Program-made: the position numbers and the translations under genes
Shown here: piece by piece, positions 27,801 to 41,471 of the stretch
Numbering within the stretch: the stretch's first letter is position 1
Layout of the letters: each line of letters opens with the position of its first letter
From: Eleginops maclovinus
Lineage: Eukaryota; Chordata; Actinopteri; Perciformes; Eleginopidae
Direction of reading: 5' to 3'
Assembly (NCBI RefSeq): GCF_036324505.1
Contig: NC_086368.1
Span: 13,426,921-13,490,920 of the forward strand
Length of the DNA: 64,000 bases
The notes under the pieces: generated by a model
The model's input: the letters and a program-made list of their open reading frames with translations, nothing else
What the model was told of the DNA's origin: nothing
Database searches by the model: none

Positions 27801-30489
27801 TCTGTCACATGTTTTTTCAGATAGTTGTTTTTTGCAGCCTCCTTATTTTTGAAACCATTTAAACGTTCTGATGCTAGGGCAACAGAGGCACCGTTTTCAA
27901 TTGTAAATCATGCAGTTTGTCAACGTTTGTTTTATCAAATAGGATAAAAGATTTGGCGCATTTCAGATTTCTTTTTCCGGTGTCGCCATCTGTGATTTGA
28001 CCAGTTTCTTCCAATCCTGTTGACTTTATCAGATAGAGCTGTATCAATTATCTTTACCCCACCCCCAGTTGATTTGCAGATTAATTGTACTTACAGCTTC
28101 TCGGATGCAGACTTTCTTCAGCTCCAGTAGGCAGATCTCCAGTCGTTCTTGGAGATCCTGGTGTTTGAGCTTCATGGCCCGTGTGTGCGTGGTCACATCC
28201 TTTGTGTGTGTCATTGGGCTGTCAGAGCCTGAGTAATACAACAAGAAACAAGCATATTAATATATTTTAGAGTTTAAACTGCATTTATTCTTCAATCAGT
28301 CATATGTTCCATGTCATTCCAATAATTGAGCAATAAAATTACTTAAATGTTAAAAAAATTCAGTATTAAAATATAAAATGAATGAATCCATGTCTTTCAT
28401 GTTCATGCCTGTTCTACTTTAATGCATCTTTACTTGGTTTATGTTGCTGTGTAAGTATTCTGGCATGCTATTGCTTATATTATGCTGCCATCATCACATC
28501 ATCACTGTTATTTTACAGCTTCAGATTAAATCTGGATGCCACTACAGACATCACAATGGTTTCATTCAACAGAACGTAACTTTTTGTTGTTATCGTTGTT
28601 TTTTTATTGGCATGCAGAATGGCTGGATATTGCCAGCCATTCTGCATGCCAATATCTTCGTAACTATAAACACAGTCTGAGTGTTCGGCTGGTGCTGTCT
28701 GTAGCCACGATGACTAATGACATTAAGATTAGTTTCAGGGCTGTGGGAGTGGCTTCAGGCCAAATGCATTGAGTGCCACATACCTACAGAGATTATTAAC
28801 AGAATCCCTGCAGGTACTGACAAACATCTGAGCTGCGACAGGAAAGAAGTGTGACAGCACTACAATAGGGCAAAGAATTCCTCTTCCTAGAGTGACAATC
28901 CCCCCATTCTTCGTAGGTTGACCCTTTTTCATTGTATAGGGTAGACATCACGTGGCTCAATTAAGGCGCAAGGAATGTCAGAAAGGCCATTACTAATCGG
29001 TGGACACTGCTGGGCGTAGCAAAAACAAGTCTGTCAAAGTTTGCTGGTAATTATTTGTTATTGTCAACATATGGGACTTCGGGAACTACGTAGATGACCA
29101 TATTGGTTGACTTCCTTATTGACTGTTGCAACCCAAAATACGATACAACTTTGGAAATACAAAGATCAACATATTCCCTAGAGTTGCACCCGTTAAATCT
29201 ATTTGTCTTCTAACTTTTCAAAATGCAAATATATGAAATTTAATTAGACAAAAAAAGAACATTTTTCATGATTTATAAGCTGGAGCTAGAGAATTTTTGT
29301 CATTTTTGCTTAAAAGGAATGAGGGAGTTGTGTAAAATATATGTTGAGTCAGTTGAGTGTGAAGAATGAAACCTCTGTAACCTGCTCTTCACTTCTGCTG
29401 TAGGCTAGCGGCTAGCAGCTACATTAGCTCATGTTGCACAGTGATCAGTTCAGGCACCAAGTTTTTCAAAATAAAGATGAATGAATAGATTAAAAAACAC
29501 GATATAACATTAACATTTTCAAATAAATGATCCATTTACAGTATATAGATAATGTTAGAGGGCAATCCTTAAATTTGAAGTGCTCTTTTAATGTGGATCA
29601 CTTGCAATACGTCCTTCTTGTTGTTCAGGACACAGACACTAATCTGATATAGTCACAATGTACAACATGCGTTTTAGTGCCTGCTCGAGTTTTCACAACT
29701 GGTTCTCTTTAACAATATGGATGACTTGTTTTTAAACTTGCAGGAATAACCCCAAATATAAATCTGCTGTGTGCTCAAGTGTGGAGTTGATTTAAGAATG
29801 TAGATTATAAGAGTACAAAATTGAGTCTTCTGCTAAGACAATTGTAGCATTAGTTGCTAACTCCTTGAAATCTGCGATGTGGTATTCTCTGAAAGGATGT
29901 CATGTTGCTTAAAATTTGGTGAAGCACAATTGTGACGTATACAATAATGACCTAGCAATAAAAAAAGGCGACCTTGTGTGTCTGGAGAACATTTACGTTA
30001 CCAACGACTTTCATTTTAACAGCGGTGAACTAGAGCATAAAGAGTCTGAAGTAAAGTGTTTCTTTGGCAGAAAGCTATCAGCATGAGAGTTAGTTATATG
30101 GAATTTTTCATGTATCTTTAGGTTCAGGTCATTTAAAAGCAGGTGCAGTGATAAGATTACCATGGGCTGAACTAAGGTGTGTCTTAGTTTGAACATGTGT
30201 TCATCTAGCAAGGGTCTACTGGCTGAAAGAGACTGATTCTTTGTTTTATAAATCAATTTGTAATTTAAATCAATCAAGCATTTCACAACTTTGACAGTAT
30301 ATATTTCACGATTGAATAGTTTATTAACTGCTTTACATGTGTATTCTTTCATGTTCTCATTATTTTTTGTGATTAAGACAGTTGTGCTGCTGTATAATTC
30401 CCAAATACAACAAACAAAAAATAACACGATTTACCTGAGTGAAGGATGATGCCGCTGTCAGTGTCACTGATCTCTCCGTTGCCCTCCAT
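21884..30489 (-). CDS. inava: inava (C1orf106), innate immunity activator, CUPID-domain protein
   Basis: Nine coding exons on the minus strand (30489-30435, 28228-28095, 26368-26246, 26115-25884, 25734-25681, 25181-24875, 23677-23549, 22943-22238, 21964-21884) close in phase and encode 606 residues. The human protein has about 660. INAVA binds cytohesins through its CUPID domain, stabilises epithelial junctions and promotes NOD2 and cytokine signalling; human variants are linked to inflammatory bowel disease. Diagnostic features are the N-terminal SDTDSGIIL, the CUPID region at about residues 30-180 (helical LQERLEICLLELKKVC, then REAELTGRL, PPQIRRRIGAAFK and a basic coiled coil KKSRLQQCRREEKKLKRLQ), the phosphosite-like SDDSSLSD, a proline/serine-rich middle, PRSHSLDRQGAVRV, and the terminal ISQV. 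FRMD4A and FRMD4B share the CUPID domain, but there is no FERM domain here and the start matches INAVA. gpr25 next door is also its neighbour in human. Confidence 0.95.
22944..23548 (-). other. inava intron with ACTTTTACT-type repeat
   Basis: Most of this intron (about 23020-23490) is made of words such as TTTTACTTAAGTACC, TACTCAAGTAAATAAG and TAAGTAGTGG. These are typical of a common dispersed fish repeat that also appears near 13.9 and 43.1 kb. Short open frames here have no coding character. Confidence 0.45.
23678..24874 (-). other. inava intron, no recognisable content
   Basis: A 1.2-kb AT-rich intron between the serine/proline-rich exons. I see no repeat family or alternative exon that I can support. 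Confidence 0.7.
26369..28094 (-). other. inava intron between CUPID-domain exons
   Basis: A 1.7-kb intron. An imperfect direct repeat of about 30 bases (ATCCTTTCAGTT words near 26490 and 26565) lies close to its left end. A stretch near 26930-27200 is less AT-rich than its surroundings but has no supportable exon. Confidence 0.6.
28229..30434 (-). other. inava first coding intron
   Basis: A 2.2-kb intron that contains the perfect inverted repeat at 28605-28654. Otherwise it is AT-rich, and no coding exon is seen. Confidence 0.7.
28605..28654. repeat. Perfect 22-bp inverted repeat with 6-base loop
   Basis: The arm at 28605-28626 (core GGCATGCAGAATGGCTGG) is the exact reverse complement of 28633-28654; the loop is ATATTG. 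It lies in the first coding intron of inava. It could be a young foldback insertion, a template-switch product or a small hairpin RNA. The stem has no bulges, unlike most conserved microRNA precursors, and I do not recognise the arms as a known microRNA. Confidence 0.95.
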
Positions 30490-33400
30490 GTCAGTGGATC
30501 AACTTCCTGTTAGTATTCTTCACTGCATAAGGTCGATGCTCACCATTTCCTAAAAAGTAGTATTTCAGATTTAGCATCCATGACAATTTTCAAGGTTTTA
30601 AGTCTAGCTTAAATCTAATAGAAAACAGGGATCATTTGTGTCAGTGTTCAAACATTAAAACGGCTGTTTGGTGTAATACAAAGCTTGAGGAAGGACAAAC
30701 TGTGACAATTCTGCCCAAAGAAAATCTGCGCAGTGTTTAAGCCTGCATCCTCTGGGAGTCCATAAGGGGAAAAAAACAACTGAGTATATCAAATAAATTG
30801 ACTACAAGCGATTAGGCTACAAGCACTAGAGGAGTCAAAATGTGAACCCACGTCTAAGCCAAACAGCATTAAGAGAGGCTTTCCAAGAAACATTACTTAA
30901 TACTATGACCTGTTGATTGAGTGATTCAAGGTGTGACTGGGCTTCTTGACCTTACAGTCAGGTGTAGTCATAGTCTCCCACAGCATGAGCACACACGCAT
31001 GTTGCCAAGTTTAGGGAGTTTCGTGCGGCGGCCTGTTTGTTAGTCTCTGATGTCATATGATCGCCATAATCTCACTCCCTTAGATAAGACTCAGGACGTA
31101 TGAGCAATAAATTCGGCTGGTGTCAAAAAAAAACAAAAAAACTTGTTGGTTAGATTATTAACTAAAAGAATATATGGTGCATACCAACACACAGGGGAGA
31201 TCTGTCACAGCTTGGGGCAGGAAGCTTCCCAGTAGGAATTCATTTGTGGAAGGAATAGATATGGTGAAGTCATGACAACATGCTAGAGTTATTTCGAACA
31301 TATTTCATGTCCATCCTCAAGGCGACGTTCAGCGAACCATAGAATATATATCCCATTATCACCCTAAACATGATATAAACATGAGACAGCTTCTGAACAG
31401 CTCACATGATTGTGACTAGAGTCTTCACTCCTCCATATAACCAACAATTGGCTGCTGTGTTTGCTGAATTAATCTGGAACGGCTTAAAACAAGACACTTA
31501 CATCACAACACGACCTACAGTGCTGTTAAAAAATAAGGGGAAACAAGCTAATTTTAGACAAAATGTTCTCAACAATATACAAGACTTGGTATCTACTGAC
31601 ACTTTTTACATAACTACTTGCAGCAGTTTGACACGAGCAAAAACAAATAGTTAAGAGAACTAAACGCACAATGGATGAACCAATTGTCTAAATCTGATGA
31701 CATATATTTGACATTTTTGCATGACTTAAATTCTCAAGATACCTTTAAGTGTTTTTCAGTCCTGTTAGTCCCAAGTAATTGTTTCAGAACTAATATCACC
31801 AAAATATTATGAACTACCACAGTTTTACATCAAAAAGTGAATTTCATCCAATAAAAGGCAAAAAAAAGTTGAAATCTGGGGGAGTCAAGTCATCTGCCTT
31901 TAAATATTTTCCATTTTCAGATTCCATATCACTAGTTAAAGATGTGCCAACCAAAGAAAATCCATGAAACACCAGCAGACACTCATCCCTCAATCCCACA
32001 AGGAAGAAACCAAAACTACTGAAGTACTTGATGCTCTGTAGATGTGTAGTATCCAGAAGTCAAATATACAATATGATGACATGTTGATATAGAAAGCAAT
32101 CTGTGACATTTTTCAATTGGATAGACTATTGCCAATCTCAAGTACACTCTTGGCATTTCTTTGGTAAAGTTTGAGAAGGAAGAAGAACACACACTAACAG
32201 GTAAGGAGTTGTCCCTACCCTGAAGGTGCTGAGAATCTGTGCTGAACTGAAAAAACTCTAGCTGAAGGCAATGCTCCTCATTATTTGAATTGTCAGTATA
32301 AGTTTTAGAGATACAACAATTACACCACACTGATAGCATCAATGTCACAATTAGAAATATTAACTCAACAATACTTATATTAACACAGGGACAGCTATTC
32401 CACATTAATCCCATTTACATCCCCAAGAGGACAATAGATTAAGAAAATGAGACAACGTATAAAAAATCCACTTACTTTATGAAAAACTTAAAAAACTGTC
32501 AAAATCCAAAGAGTAAAAACCTTCCCTCAGTATTCCCGACTTGAATGGAAATGCAGAAAACCTGAGCTGAGTGGAGTCCGGTGAGGAATGAGAGACTCGC
32601 CCACTAAGAAAGCGCTGCCTGCTGAAGAGGAGTGGCCACATACAGAGGGCTGAAAACTTGAGTCAGTATCATATAACTTAGTCAGTGCTCCCGTCTGAGC
32701 TTGAAACTGTGTCAACAACAATGACAATGTAGAGGCACATTACACTTGGCTTTACCCTCTTATCAGCATCTATTGAAGGTGGTGCAACCTGGCTGAAACA
32801 TGTGTCCCAGTCCAAAAGCACCATTACTATAAAAAGCCGACAGGACATCAATGGGCTCAAGATAAAAAATATATACCAAAAAAACTCAACAACCACTTAA
32901 GTATAGTATCAGTTTAAGAGCCGAAGTGATTTGTCAATTAATAATTTGTTGATTTATTTTTCAGCAAAAGGCCAAAACAATATTTGGTTTCTCTTTATGA
33001 TGTATGATAGAACAGTTGGTTGTAAACCTCACCTTCCAAGTTTTGTATTTGACGGATGAATTAATAAAAACGTTCATAGGTTTGCAGCCTCAGTCAGTTT
33101 ATCTACATGATGTCAGTCAACACATGCTGTCAAAGGGCATGCCTAACTGTTGAACTTTGTAAATCTCTGTCTCTAGGTTTGTGGGACAACATACATGGTT
33201 CTTCAGATTCTTCAAAGCCACACATCATGATTTCCTCACTGGCAATAGGTGACTTTATGACTTGATTATTAACTGTTGATGAATTTTAACCTTGTTATTT
33301 TTTCCCCCAATAAACACAATTCAATTCAGCTCTGCATGTACAAGGCTCAGATATCTGATCAGTGCATTTCTACTGCCATCTCCTGGAAGTTTAAAGGGGT

Positions 33401-34029
33401 CAGTGAAAATGGATAACAAATTATGAACTTAATTTACTAGCTTATATTAGCAAATAGTCTTCCAAACTTCACCACTCATGTTCTTACTTCAGGGCTACTA
33501 ATGCAGAGGCCCATTTGTGGAATGACATTTTTGCCTTCACTTAAAAAAGAGGGAAACACATGGTGGTGGGATAGTCCACATGATTTACAGAGACACCTGC
33601 TCGCTTTCTGCATGGCTCACATTCATCTGAATCTCAATATTCATTTTGGCTTTCCAGGAATGTTAGTGCACAGACATGCTGAGAAAAGGTCCAGCAATTC
33701 CCAGACACTGAAGAATCAGTTCTCAAATGACATGGCACCGAGGGAAGCATAAGTTATTTGGTTTGGTAACTTCTACATTTAGGTTTCATAGTGTGAACTC
33801 CAACAGGGGGAATTCACACATTCTTTCACGTTTGCTTTGACAATGTAGTGAAATATTAGACAGGCCAATGTCACAGATCAATGACAAGTTGACAACATTT
33901 TTGTAGGCACCAGCAGCCTATGACTAAATACTAGCTATAGCGCATTTGTTCTATAAGAGTTGACACTCAAATGAGCCAGGTTGGATTTACATATTTATTA
34001 CATGAAATAGAATTCCAAAAATGAACAGC

Positions 34030-34330
34030 GAAACCATTTTATAGTTCTGGGTTTTTTCTAGAAAAATATAGTATGAGGGCAATAACGTGCGCTGAATTGT
34101 AAATAACATATATATTCTCTCGAGAACATGACGCTCGTATACAAAAGAGTGCCGCCGACGTTAACAACAATGCTGTCTGACGGCCTATTTGACATGATTT
34201 TCATACTTTTGGAGTCATTACCGTCAAACAGAAATATTGTTTTCTCGCGTCACTTTAACATTTTAGGTTGAAAATCTGCATTTTGGTATGAGGGCTTACA
34301 CCAAAAGTAAGAGGGCGCAGCGCCCCTGTT
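34030..34330. mobile_element. Probable non-autonomous DNA transposon remnant (hAT-like)
   Basis: The block begins with a TAGTATGAGGGCAATAAC stretch and ends with TGGTATGAGGGCTTACACC followed by AGAGGGCGCAGCGCCCCTG. The palindromic GGGCGCAGCGCCC run is typical of the ends of hAT-like fish elements. There is no transposase frame. The boundaries and the superfamily are uncertain. Confidence 0.35.
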
Positions 34331-37300
34331 ACCCAGTTTAGACAAAACCCTTAAGTTTATCCATCAAAAGAAGGGGAAATTAGAGATGCACTGATTGCAA
34401 TTTTTTGGGCTGATCACTATCTCTGATTTTGAAGTCTGACCTACTAATGCACATTGTGCTCTTTCTTAAACTATAATTGACAGCATACACAAAAATGTTT
34501 TCATGGAATAAAAATGACTTTGTATGTTAATAATAACACATTAAATGGTAATTAACTTTAATACCAATATCTGCGCCTGGATAAAAACAACTTCACTGTT
34601 TTTTTTTACTTGCACATGGCAGTTCTTAACTTCTTCTACACTCGTGCTGAAAAACGTCTACATCAACATGCATTACTTGTGTGTGTGGCAGTGGCGCTAC
34701 TGTCTGTTCCTTTGTGTGGACATAATACCATCATGTGGCACATTTGTGTAAATCTGAAAATGACACTGTTCACCACCCTTCAGTTACAAACGCTATAGAT
34801 TAGTATTGAAAATGTTAATCTTCAACTGTAAATGTCCTGCCCAGTGCACTTCTTGGTTCAACAATCATGAAAGTATAATTGCTACCAGCGCCTGTATGGT
34901 TAATAAAATAAAAGAGCAGCAGCAGCGTCTTGTGTAAACAGGCAGCATACCAAGCAGTTTGATAACCTAAAATCAGAAAAAAAGGAAGTGATGTCACAGA
35001 AAAGAAAAACAATCATGTTCATGGGAAACTACAGTTAAGAGGCTATAGCAACACTCCTGATAACAGACTTGCTTTGTAACTAGGAAAGGGATTATAAATG
35101 GATTGTATTCAGTCTCCCAATGTAAAACACTCACAATAAGAGGATTATGGTGAATTGCCTTTATCATTGTCGGGAATATCCACAATTGTTGTAGAGATGT
35201 GAAAAAAAGCCTTGTTTCATATTAAAAGAAACAGACTCACCCCATGTTGTTTTCTTTATGTATGTTGTAGTGATTGTTTATTTATTCAGCGGGAACATAT
35301 ATTTGTATGTATGTGTCATATTGTTGTTATACATATTATTTTCTGTACAAAATGTAATCTAATGTGATTCCATTTTAGGGATAATATCCTGAATTGCAAT
35401 TTTTTGACTAGAATTATTGTGACACTAAATTAATATATCTTCCTATTCCTAAAAGTGACACAGGAAATGAGTCCTATCACAAATAGATTTCTTTAAATAA
35501 TGCATGAACAAGTTAACAGTTCATCATGCTGGATCTGAGGACTAGTTAAACAACGTGTCTGCACCACAGACACTCGTCCTGTGTTAAAGTAGCCAGTTGG
35601 TGGATGTCATGGGTAGTTTATATAAACCAGGGGTCCCCAAGAGACAGAGAGAGAGAGCTTTGTGTAGGCAACACAGCAGCTGGCCAAACAAATTCTTTAA
35701 ATATTCTCGAGTCCTTTTATAAGTGTAAGGCTAGACTACCGTTGCCAGTTCGTAGAGCCATCAGCTGCCAGGGATTTCCCATTTTCCCCTTAATATTTTA
35801 CAGCATGGCTCTTCCACCAGGTGCAAACAGGTCATTTTGCTGTAAGGTATTGTCATAAAGTCAAGTCACAGTAACGCACCACAAACCTTTAAACTTTAGA
35901 AAAACAAACAAAGCAACTCTTGGAACTGCTGGGTTCCCTCACGCCTCTTCCTGCCTGAAGTCAGTTTCAAGTTTTATGTTGCCTAAAGGCTATAATTGAC
36001 TGTAATAAAGATTGAAAAAATACCATGTGTATCTCAAATGAGGAAGCCTGCAGATAGGGTGTGCCTTTTGTGGATAGCTGAATTAGAAGTTTGCTCACCA
36101 CAACGTAAATCAAGGTCTATTCTAAATGTTGGCCAAGCCCTACACTGTGAGAGGGAACAAGCCTAAACAAATCAAAACCATTAAATAGAGACATTTATAT
36201 ATAAAGCTTCCATTAAGTAGCTTATAGATCATGTTGGTACTTAACTGTGAATCTATACTGTTTACATTTTCCATATCAGCTAGTTCAAACTCTTTGTTGA
36301 AGCACACTGATGTTTACACTGAGTGAAATATTCTAACCCAAAAGCCAACAAGTTTTCTATGTCTGTGTTACATTTAATTAACATATTTTAACTACTTTGT
36401 GATGCTCTAATGATCTACTTTCTACTACGTTTTATCTGACCTATTTTTTATTATATGAAACCTAAGCTGCTTCACTAGATGTATAAAATAAAGATAAGTG
36501 TTTTTAAAAAAAATTGTTTTACAAAGTATGGCTGCACAGCTAGAGTTTGTAATGACTGACCCACCAGCAGGTCACTGAGGTTTCAGGGGTTAAGCCACTT
36601 CTGTCCTCTTGCCCCGGGCCAATGCTCAGGAATGTGTAGGCAGCAGAAATGTTTCAATGCACAGAAATCCCAACACTACTAACAGATGACACTGCTCAGA
36701 GGCAGAAAAAAACCTTTACAGAAGATTTAAACAAAACAATATCATCAGATTTACAATATATACCCCGGAAACCATTTCCATTGCCCCTCCGAGGTATGTA
36801 TTCTTTAAAATGATGTGAGTTTCTTTTAAAAGACTTTAAAAGTTAACTCATGTATGGTCAGTTTAGTCAGGCGTATTTATTAGGTATATGGTGAAATGTT
36901 TCACTTTGGTTCTTTTTTACACAGAACAGTTACATTCATAAAATAGCTGGGACTGACTGTCCATAAAATACAGGCTTATAATATAATAAAAATGATCTCA
37001 CAAAACGTTATAACTATAGAAATATTTTTGAAATAAAAATATATGTTTAAGAGGTTTACTTTCATATTTGAGCTGAACAATACTGGGGAAATGATAATAA
37101 TGACATAATAAATATGTAAAGTCAATCTGAATACAATATAAATGCAGGTAGAGTTACACAATAACTTCAAATTATAAAAACAAGCTTGATTTTAGTGTGG
37201 ACATCTTTAGAGAAATAAGAGTCAGGTACAGGAACCTATATGGAGAAAAGATCAATCTAAAGTTATCTTGTTTTTCCATCCCCCAACACAGCTTCATAAA

Positions 37301-37503
37301 GCTGCAGGGCCTCAGCTGCAGAAAGTTTCTCAAAGTTTCCAAAGACGCTTTAGGTATGAGCATTTCGCAAACATTTTACTCACATACACAGTAACTTTTC
37401 AAAGAAACAATGAGTTTAGTAGCGTTAATAAATAATGCATTTCGTATATGCATGCAAAGATTTTTCAACAAAAAGTTTAACTTCATCGCATTTTTGCTCT
37501 TAC

Positions 37504-37870
37504 CTTGGTAGCTAGTTAGTTAGCCTAGCATCGTGCCTCATCTGTATCCATACAAACTACGCTCCATCGGCTCCCAGTATCCCAGAGTTGAGCTGGAATT
37601 ATATCTCCTATTTACACTGAGAAAGGAACAGAGGGAAACAACACCGAGCTCTCAAATGTACGTTTCTCTAAACTAAACGAGTCACTGCAATATAGCAGAA
37701 ACGTTCAAATAATATTTTCTCCCTAAACTTTACTTTTGTTGGAGAAGCAACTTCTACTTCTACAGACCAGATAAGTAAAGCATAGCTGTGCTGCATTCAG
37801 GTGCCGTCGAAAAACCCGAACAACGCAACAACACATTGTATTTACCATGGTAACCGCGTTTTCAATGAGC
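37504..37870 (-). promoter_or_regulatory. Candidate inava non-coding first exon and promoter
   Basis: A strong donor (CCAAG then GTAAGA on the minus strand) ends at 37504. To its right is a stretch with more CpG than its surroundings (CCGTCG, CCCGAAC, ACGCAAC) and the palindrome TTACCATGGTAA at 37842-37853. This palindrome, with the adjoining C, resembles an RFX X-box. It would place the inava promoter about 7 kb upstream of the start codon. The assignment to inava is inferred from strand and position. Confidence 0.35.
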
Positions 37871-40800
37871 AAAGTAGTTTACAAACGGGAGTTCATACCG
37901 AGTCACCAAATCAAGATAATTATCATAACGGAGAAAGTGCTCAGAATAAGTCAATACGGCTTATTAATGATTACTTTTAAGTGTTATTTAAGGATACTGT
38001 CATTGTTGTGTCCCTCCACTCTGCAGTGTTGTCCCTTGATTGCTAAAATGAATGAATAACCACAATATAAAATTCAGATTTCGTATGGGCAGATTGGTTG
38101 ATTTTTATTTAGTGGACGTTAACATGGCTGGAAGTTAAACTAAAACCTTAAGTCTTGAAATCACCAGCTAAAGAACGTGCTTGTGAACTCCGCATGGGTC
38201 ATCCTATGTGGGCGGTTTACCGGTAGTCACCACCTTTTGATGATGATTTGTGTTATTCAGCAGATTTTGACGTCAAATCCACAAGTATTTATCTGGCATG
38301 ACTAAAGTTTTTGTGTATAATCGAGGAAACATGGTTGTGTTCTCGTTAAAGAGAACACATAAGCGACAAGGATGTAGCTTTGTATGGTATGAAACAATCA
38401 ATCAAAGTTGAATTACATAGCCCAATATAACAATTTTTATTTATTATTAAAAAATATATCTGTGGTGCTGTTGATTTGGCCCAAAATGATCTTAGGCCAA
38501 AATGTGGCTGGATGATGGGTGTAGAAAGGTGATTGTATTAGATATCAGACTACTGTAGACATACATTGACTGAACACAGAATAAAGTCCTCATCCAAAGA
38601 AAAAACAAAGTCACTTTTTTAAATCAGTAGCCTCCCTTTTTTTTCTTGTGCAAGAACAACATTTAACCACATCTGTCTCTGTGGTTTTCTGTGTTCACAG
38701 GTCACATGTTCACACATGACAAAATTAGATTATCTCAGAAAGCTGATTCTGTACTGATCATAGAGTTTCATATTGACATTATTTTTTAAGGAGCAAGAAA
38801 CCCACAGTAAATCACATGATTAGAGGGTTGCCATGTGAAATCATTTATCTCTAAATGGATGTGACACCTGGCAGCCTCTGCCTCTCTATAGGTGAATGCT
38901 GACTTACATATGTAAACACCTTTAAGGGGGCGCAAAGACTGGAAGTGCTTTCATTTACGTCAATACACCAGCCAGCTCCAGGTGAACCTTTATTTTAATA
39001 TGAAAGGCTACTATTTTTGTTTTTTGATCATCATTGAAACATCTTACACCGATTTAATGGTCCCATGATTTAATAGTTATACTCACTAGACAAGTTGAAG
39101 AAAAGTTCACTTATCGAAGTGCATGAGTGAAGTTTTGAAAATATGAGTGTTGCAATGAGAGTCTGACAACCACAGAAAAATAGCACTACTGCTGCACTGT
39201 GAGAACTGAGAGTCTTTTATTTCTGTGATGAGGAACTGACTGACAGCTCGCCCACTGTGCCAAGGTGAGACCTTTCATTTTGTGTGTACCAGTCTGGCAG
39301 AATAAGTCACTCAGTTCATGAAATGGTTTCTATTCAACCTGGTTTACTAGACTTTGATGCCAGACTATCTATCTTACAGAACTGTAAGAAGAAGAAATAA
39401 CACATTACACTTCTAACAAATCAAAAGTAGATTTTTTAAGCATGCTGAGGGACATTGAAACCACAACAGGTAACTTCTGAACTCATAGATTAAAACCTTT
39501 AAATTACAGTTGTGGATTTAATTCAAATACCTTGTAAAAAAGTGTGTCTATTAACAGTTTTGCTCTTCATATCCCATCAATTCATTTAATTAAAATCTAT
39601 TTTAACTTGTAAAAAAACATGTTTACAGGGAAACAGGATAAAGAACTGGGGATCAAAATCCATCACAGTTATGGTCATGCAGGGTTTTCATCAAATTATT
39701 TTAAATACAAAATAAAATCTAAAAGTAAAGTATTGACAAATAATTCTTAATTCCTATACCAATTGAATTTGTCGGCCACATTAGAATATATCCTGTTCTG
39801 TAGTTTTTCAAAAGCATGAGCATATGTTAAACAACAATACAATTCTGTACTGCTGTTCATCTTGATACCAGACACATTTGGGTATTTTGTTGAGGGAAAA
39901 TTTCTGCCGCCATGCACCAACGACTCTTTTTCACATTTGAAATTACACAAATAGAGAAAAAAAGTTGGCACACATGAACATTTGAACTTTCATATACTCG
40001 ACTCGGGCGTTAACACTCATGTGAACACCTTTGATTTACGAGAAGTTACATTTGGCAGTGTCTCAGTGATTTGTTGGCAGATGCAAAAGTTCTTATACGC
40101 TACAATCTTTTATTAATTACAACTAAAAACAACGAAACAAACCTTAATAGCCAATGCTGATACTTATTTGGTGCATTATTTTTACCCAAAGTGACTTACA
40201 ATAAGTATATATATATATATTTATTTTTATTCTCTGTGATGGTGAGAAAAATGATTTTGATCCCTCTGTCTGTATAACCCAAATAGAGGAATTGACAATA
40301 ATGTTGACTTGGAGTTAGATGATTGAATTAGTATTGAGAATTTCTGCACAATCTGCAAATTATTGCTTTAAAACATACAATAAATCAAATTTACATCTCA
40401 GTAAGGAACTGCAGAAAAAAATGTACATGGCTGCATTGTATTACTTCAAATTGCAAAAAAACAACTGCTAGTTAGCTTTACAAAGGCAAACATATATACA
40501 TATTTTATTTGTTATTAGGGAATGTAAGTACAAGGAACTACAACTGAATGGTTATGACAACATTTATTTGAACAATTCTGCAAAGCTCCAAACATGTTTA
40601 TAACAAATGTTTTTAACAAAAAATGTGTTAATAATGTTCATAATTCAATTCATAACATAATTCAATTATATATATTCTGACAAAACATCATTGTCTTGAC
40701 AGCGCATGCCACGGTTTAAAGCCGCAGCGCTCTCATCTCTATATGCTGATGACTGCAGTGAAACTAACATCTTTCTTGTTTTTGTTGGAGGAATAACTTG

Positions 40801-41471
40801 TAATTTACTACTAACATCTCTTTTTTTACATTAAAACAAATTTGAATCATGATCTTATTCTTTCATCCTGAATTTACAATTATTTTGCGGAAGGTTTATT
40901 AACTGATCAAACATTTATTTTATTTTATTATGTTATTGCAAAACTTGCAACAAAATATACCAAGGTGTCCAAAGTCAAAACTCAGTCAGTTATAAATAGT
41001 CATTATTTTTTCAGCTTTTATTTTTGAATGCAACTTCATACACTCTGCCTTTGATACATCAAAAAAGTGACGCAACTTCAGTTATGCTACACATTTTAAG
41101 ACTATATTTAAACCTCTTAATTAAAACGTCTACTAATGAAAGAATGTCTTTAAGGTTGTTCATAAAAACAATGAGATATCAATTACTGACTCATAAATCT
41201 AAACTACTGCATGGTGCACCATAAGCAATATAAACAGCATATTCAATATTTGTAGAAAATAAGAATAAAGAAGATATATGACGGAGCAAATTCACAAAAG
41301 TGTTTACTCAAAAAAAGCAATCATGTATCTGGTTTAACTTTGTATTCAAACATCCCTTGAGAAAAATCTGCACAAAGTCTCTCACTATTCTGATGAGCAC
41401 GACACATTTTATGATAAAGCACAATAACTTTTCTCCCTTCAAAAGGAAATTACGTTAAATGTCCTTTCCTC

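Larger units (their letters stand above)
30490..41471. other. inava 5' region and inava-gpr25 intergenic DNA
   Basis: The exon with the inava start codon extends upstream to a probable acceptor (TTTTTAG) at 30550, so non-coding exons should lie further right. The best donor candidates on the minus strand are at 37504 (CCAAG then GTAAGA) and near 32515 (AAA then GTAAGT). A hAT-like remnant lies at about 34030-34330. A possible nuclear-receptor element is at 36557-36574. The right part, below 41471, includes the 3' UTR of gpr25. No coding gene was found in this 11 kb. Confidence 0.6.

Noticed and set aside
21884..30489. FRMD4A/FRMD4B as the identity of the CUPID-domain gene
   Set aside because: There is no FERM domain, the SDTDSGIIL start and ISQV end match INAVA, and gpr25 is adjacent.
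35625..35660. Possible hAT end (ACCAGGGGTCCCCAAG)
   Set aside because: Only one short phrase matches. No opposite end or body could be recognised.
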